A stretch of 6,473 nt of DNA, taken from positions 1 to 6,473 of the forward strand of contig CAKUSF010000118.1 in assembly GCA_934678915.1 (NCBI GenBank), in the 5' to 3' direction. This DNA comes from an uncultured Bacteroidales bacterium. Lineage in GTDB: Bacteria; Bacteroidota; Bacteroidia; Bacteroidales; UBA932. A program made the translations under genes and the position numbers. Shown in pieces: positions 6,216-6,473 of the stretch (within the stretch, counting starts at the first letter, position 1; each line of letters opens with the position of its first letter). The notes beneath the pieces are model-generated. The model was not told the origin of the DNA, searched no databases, and worked only from the letters and a program-made list of their open reading frames with translations.

Positions 6216-6473
6216 ATGATTACTTTGTACCACGGTTCGGCAAACATAATCGAAGTCCCTGTTTACGCTCAAGGGAACAGGCACAATGACTATGGACTTG
6301 GCTTCTACTGCACGGAGCGGCTGGATTTGGCCAAGGAATGGGCGTGCACGGAGAATAATGATGGGTTTGCCAATGAATATCTCCTTCGGGACGAAAAGTT
6401 GAAAGTGATTGACTTGTCAGGAGGAGAATATCATGTACTCAATTGGTTGGCTATACTGCTGGAAAACAGAACA
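6216..6473 (+). CDS. DUF3990-family protein, N-terminal part (3' end outside the window)
   Basis: An 86-residue open frame runs from the ATG at 6216 to the window edge without a stop. It begins MITLYHGSANIIEVPV and continues with GNRHNDYGLGFYCTERLDLAKEWA, then VIDLSGGEYHVLNWLAILLENRT. The YHGS opening followed by a D[FY]GxGFYxT block and an AxxWA helix is the hallmark I know for DUF3990, typically a protein of about 150-200 residues. As I recall, the family belongs to the ADP-ribosyltransferase-like fold clan; the His of YHGS and the Tyr of GFYCT would sit where such enzymes hold the first two residues of their H-Y-E/Q set, but catalysis here is inference. Relatives are often in accessory or toxin-antitoxin-like loci beside small DUF3791 genes; any partner would lie beyond the window. 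The start is supported by the promoter just upstream and by YHGS lying at the very N-terminus; no Shine-Dalgarno is present. Confidence 0.82.
   Translation, partial: MITLYHGSANIIEVPVYAQGNRHNDYGLGFYCTERLDLAKEWACTENNDGFANEYLLRDEKLKVIDLSGGEYHVLNWLAILLENRT

Noticed and set aside
1..6473. CRISPR array, tRNA/rRNA genes, insertion sequence or attachment site
   Set aside because: No direct-repeat array, cloverleaf-like sequence, transposase frame or terminal inverted repeats could be found by eye.

Overview
This 6.5 kb window looks like part of a Bacteroidota (probably Bacteroidales) chromosome. Three features point that way. Two intergenic promoters match the Bacteroidota -7 consensus TAnnTTTG. None of the visible gene starts has a Shine-Dalgarno sequence. 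The secreted hydrolase has a signal peptide ending in a typical Bacteroidota Ala|Gln cleavage site. Genus cannot be assigned from the window.

Layout. (1) Positions 1-749, plus strand: the 3' end of an FtsH-type AAA+ zinc metalloprotease. Its wording resembles clostridial FtsH paralogues more than the housekeeping Bacteroidota FtsH. (2) Positions 750-923: a convergent intergenic gap holding a strong hairpin that can serve as a terminator in both directions. (3) Positions 924-6035, minus strand: a compact three-gene unit, transcribed HAD-family phosphatase -> short two-cassette UvrA-like ATPase without a UvrB-binding domain -> secreted CocE/NonD (peptidase S15-like) serine hydrolase. The first two genes overlap by 8 nt and the last two are 11 nt apart, so one transcript is likely. 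(4) Positions 6036-6215: a divergent promoter region with two recognisable promoters. Each has an inverted repeat over or next to its core; one is a perfect 20-bp palindrome. (5) Positions 6216 to the window end, plus strand: the N-terminal 86 residues of a DUF3990-family protein, cut off by the window edge.

How the genes work together is not obvious. The HAD/UvrA-like pair is physically coupled and might act in a cytoplasmic damage or toxic-compound response. The third product is exported and would act on esters or peptides in the periplasm. A shared role, such as detoxifying a DNA-binding natural product, is speculation. Most of the window is recognisable, ordinary gene content. The points most worth a second look are the palindromic operator of the DUF3990 gene, the operon built around a UvrB-independent UvrA, and the foreign-looking FtsH.
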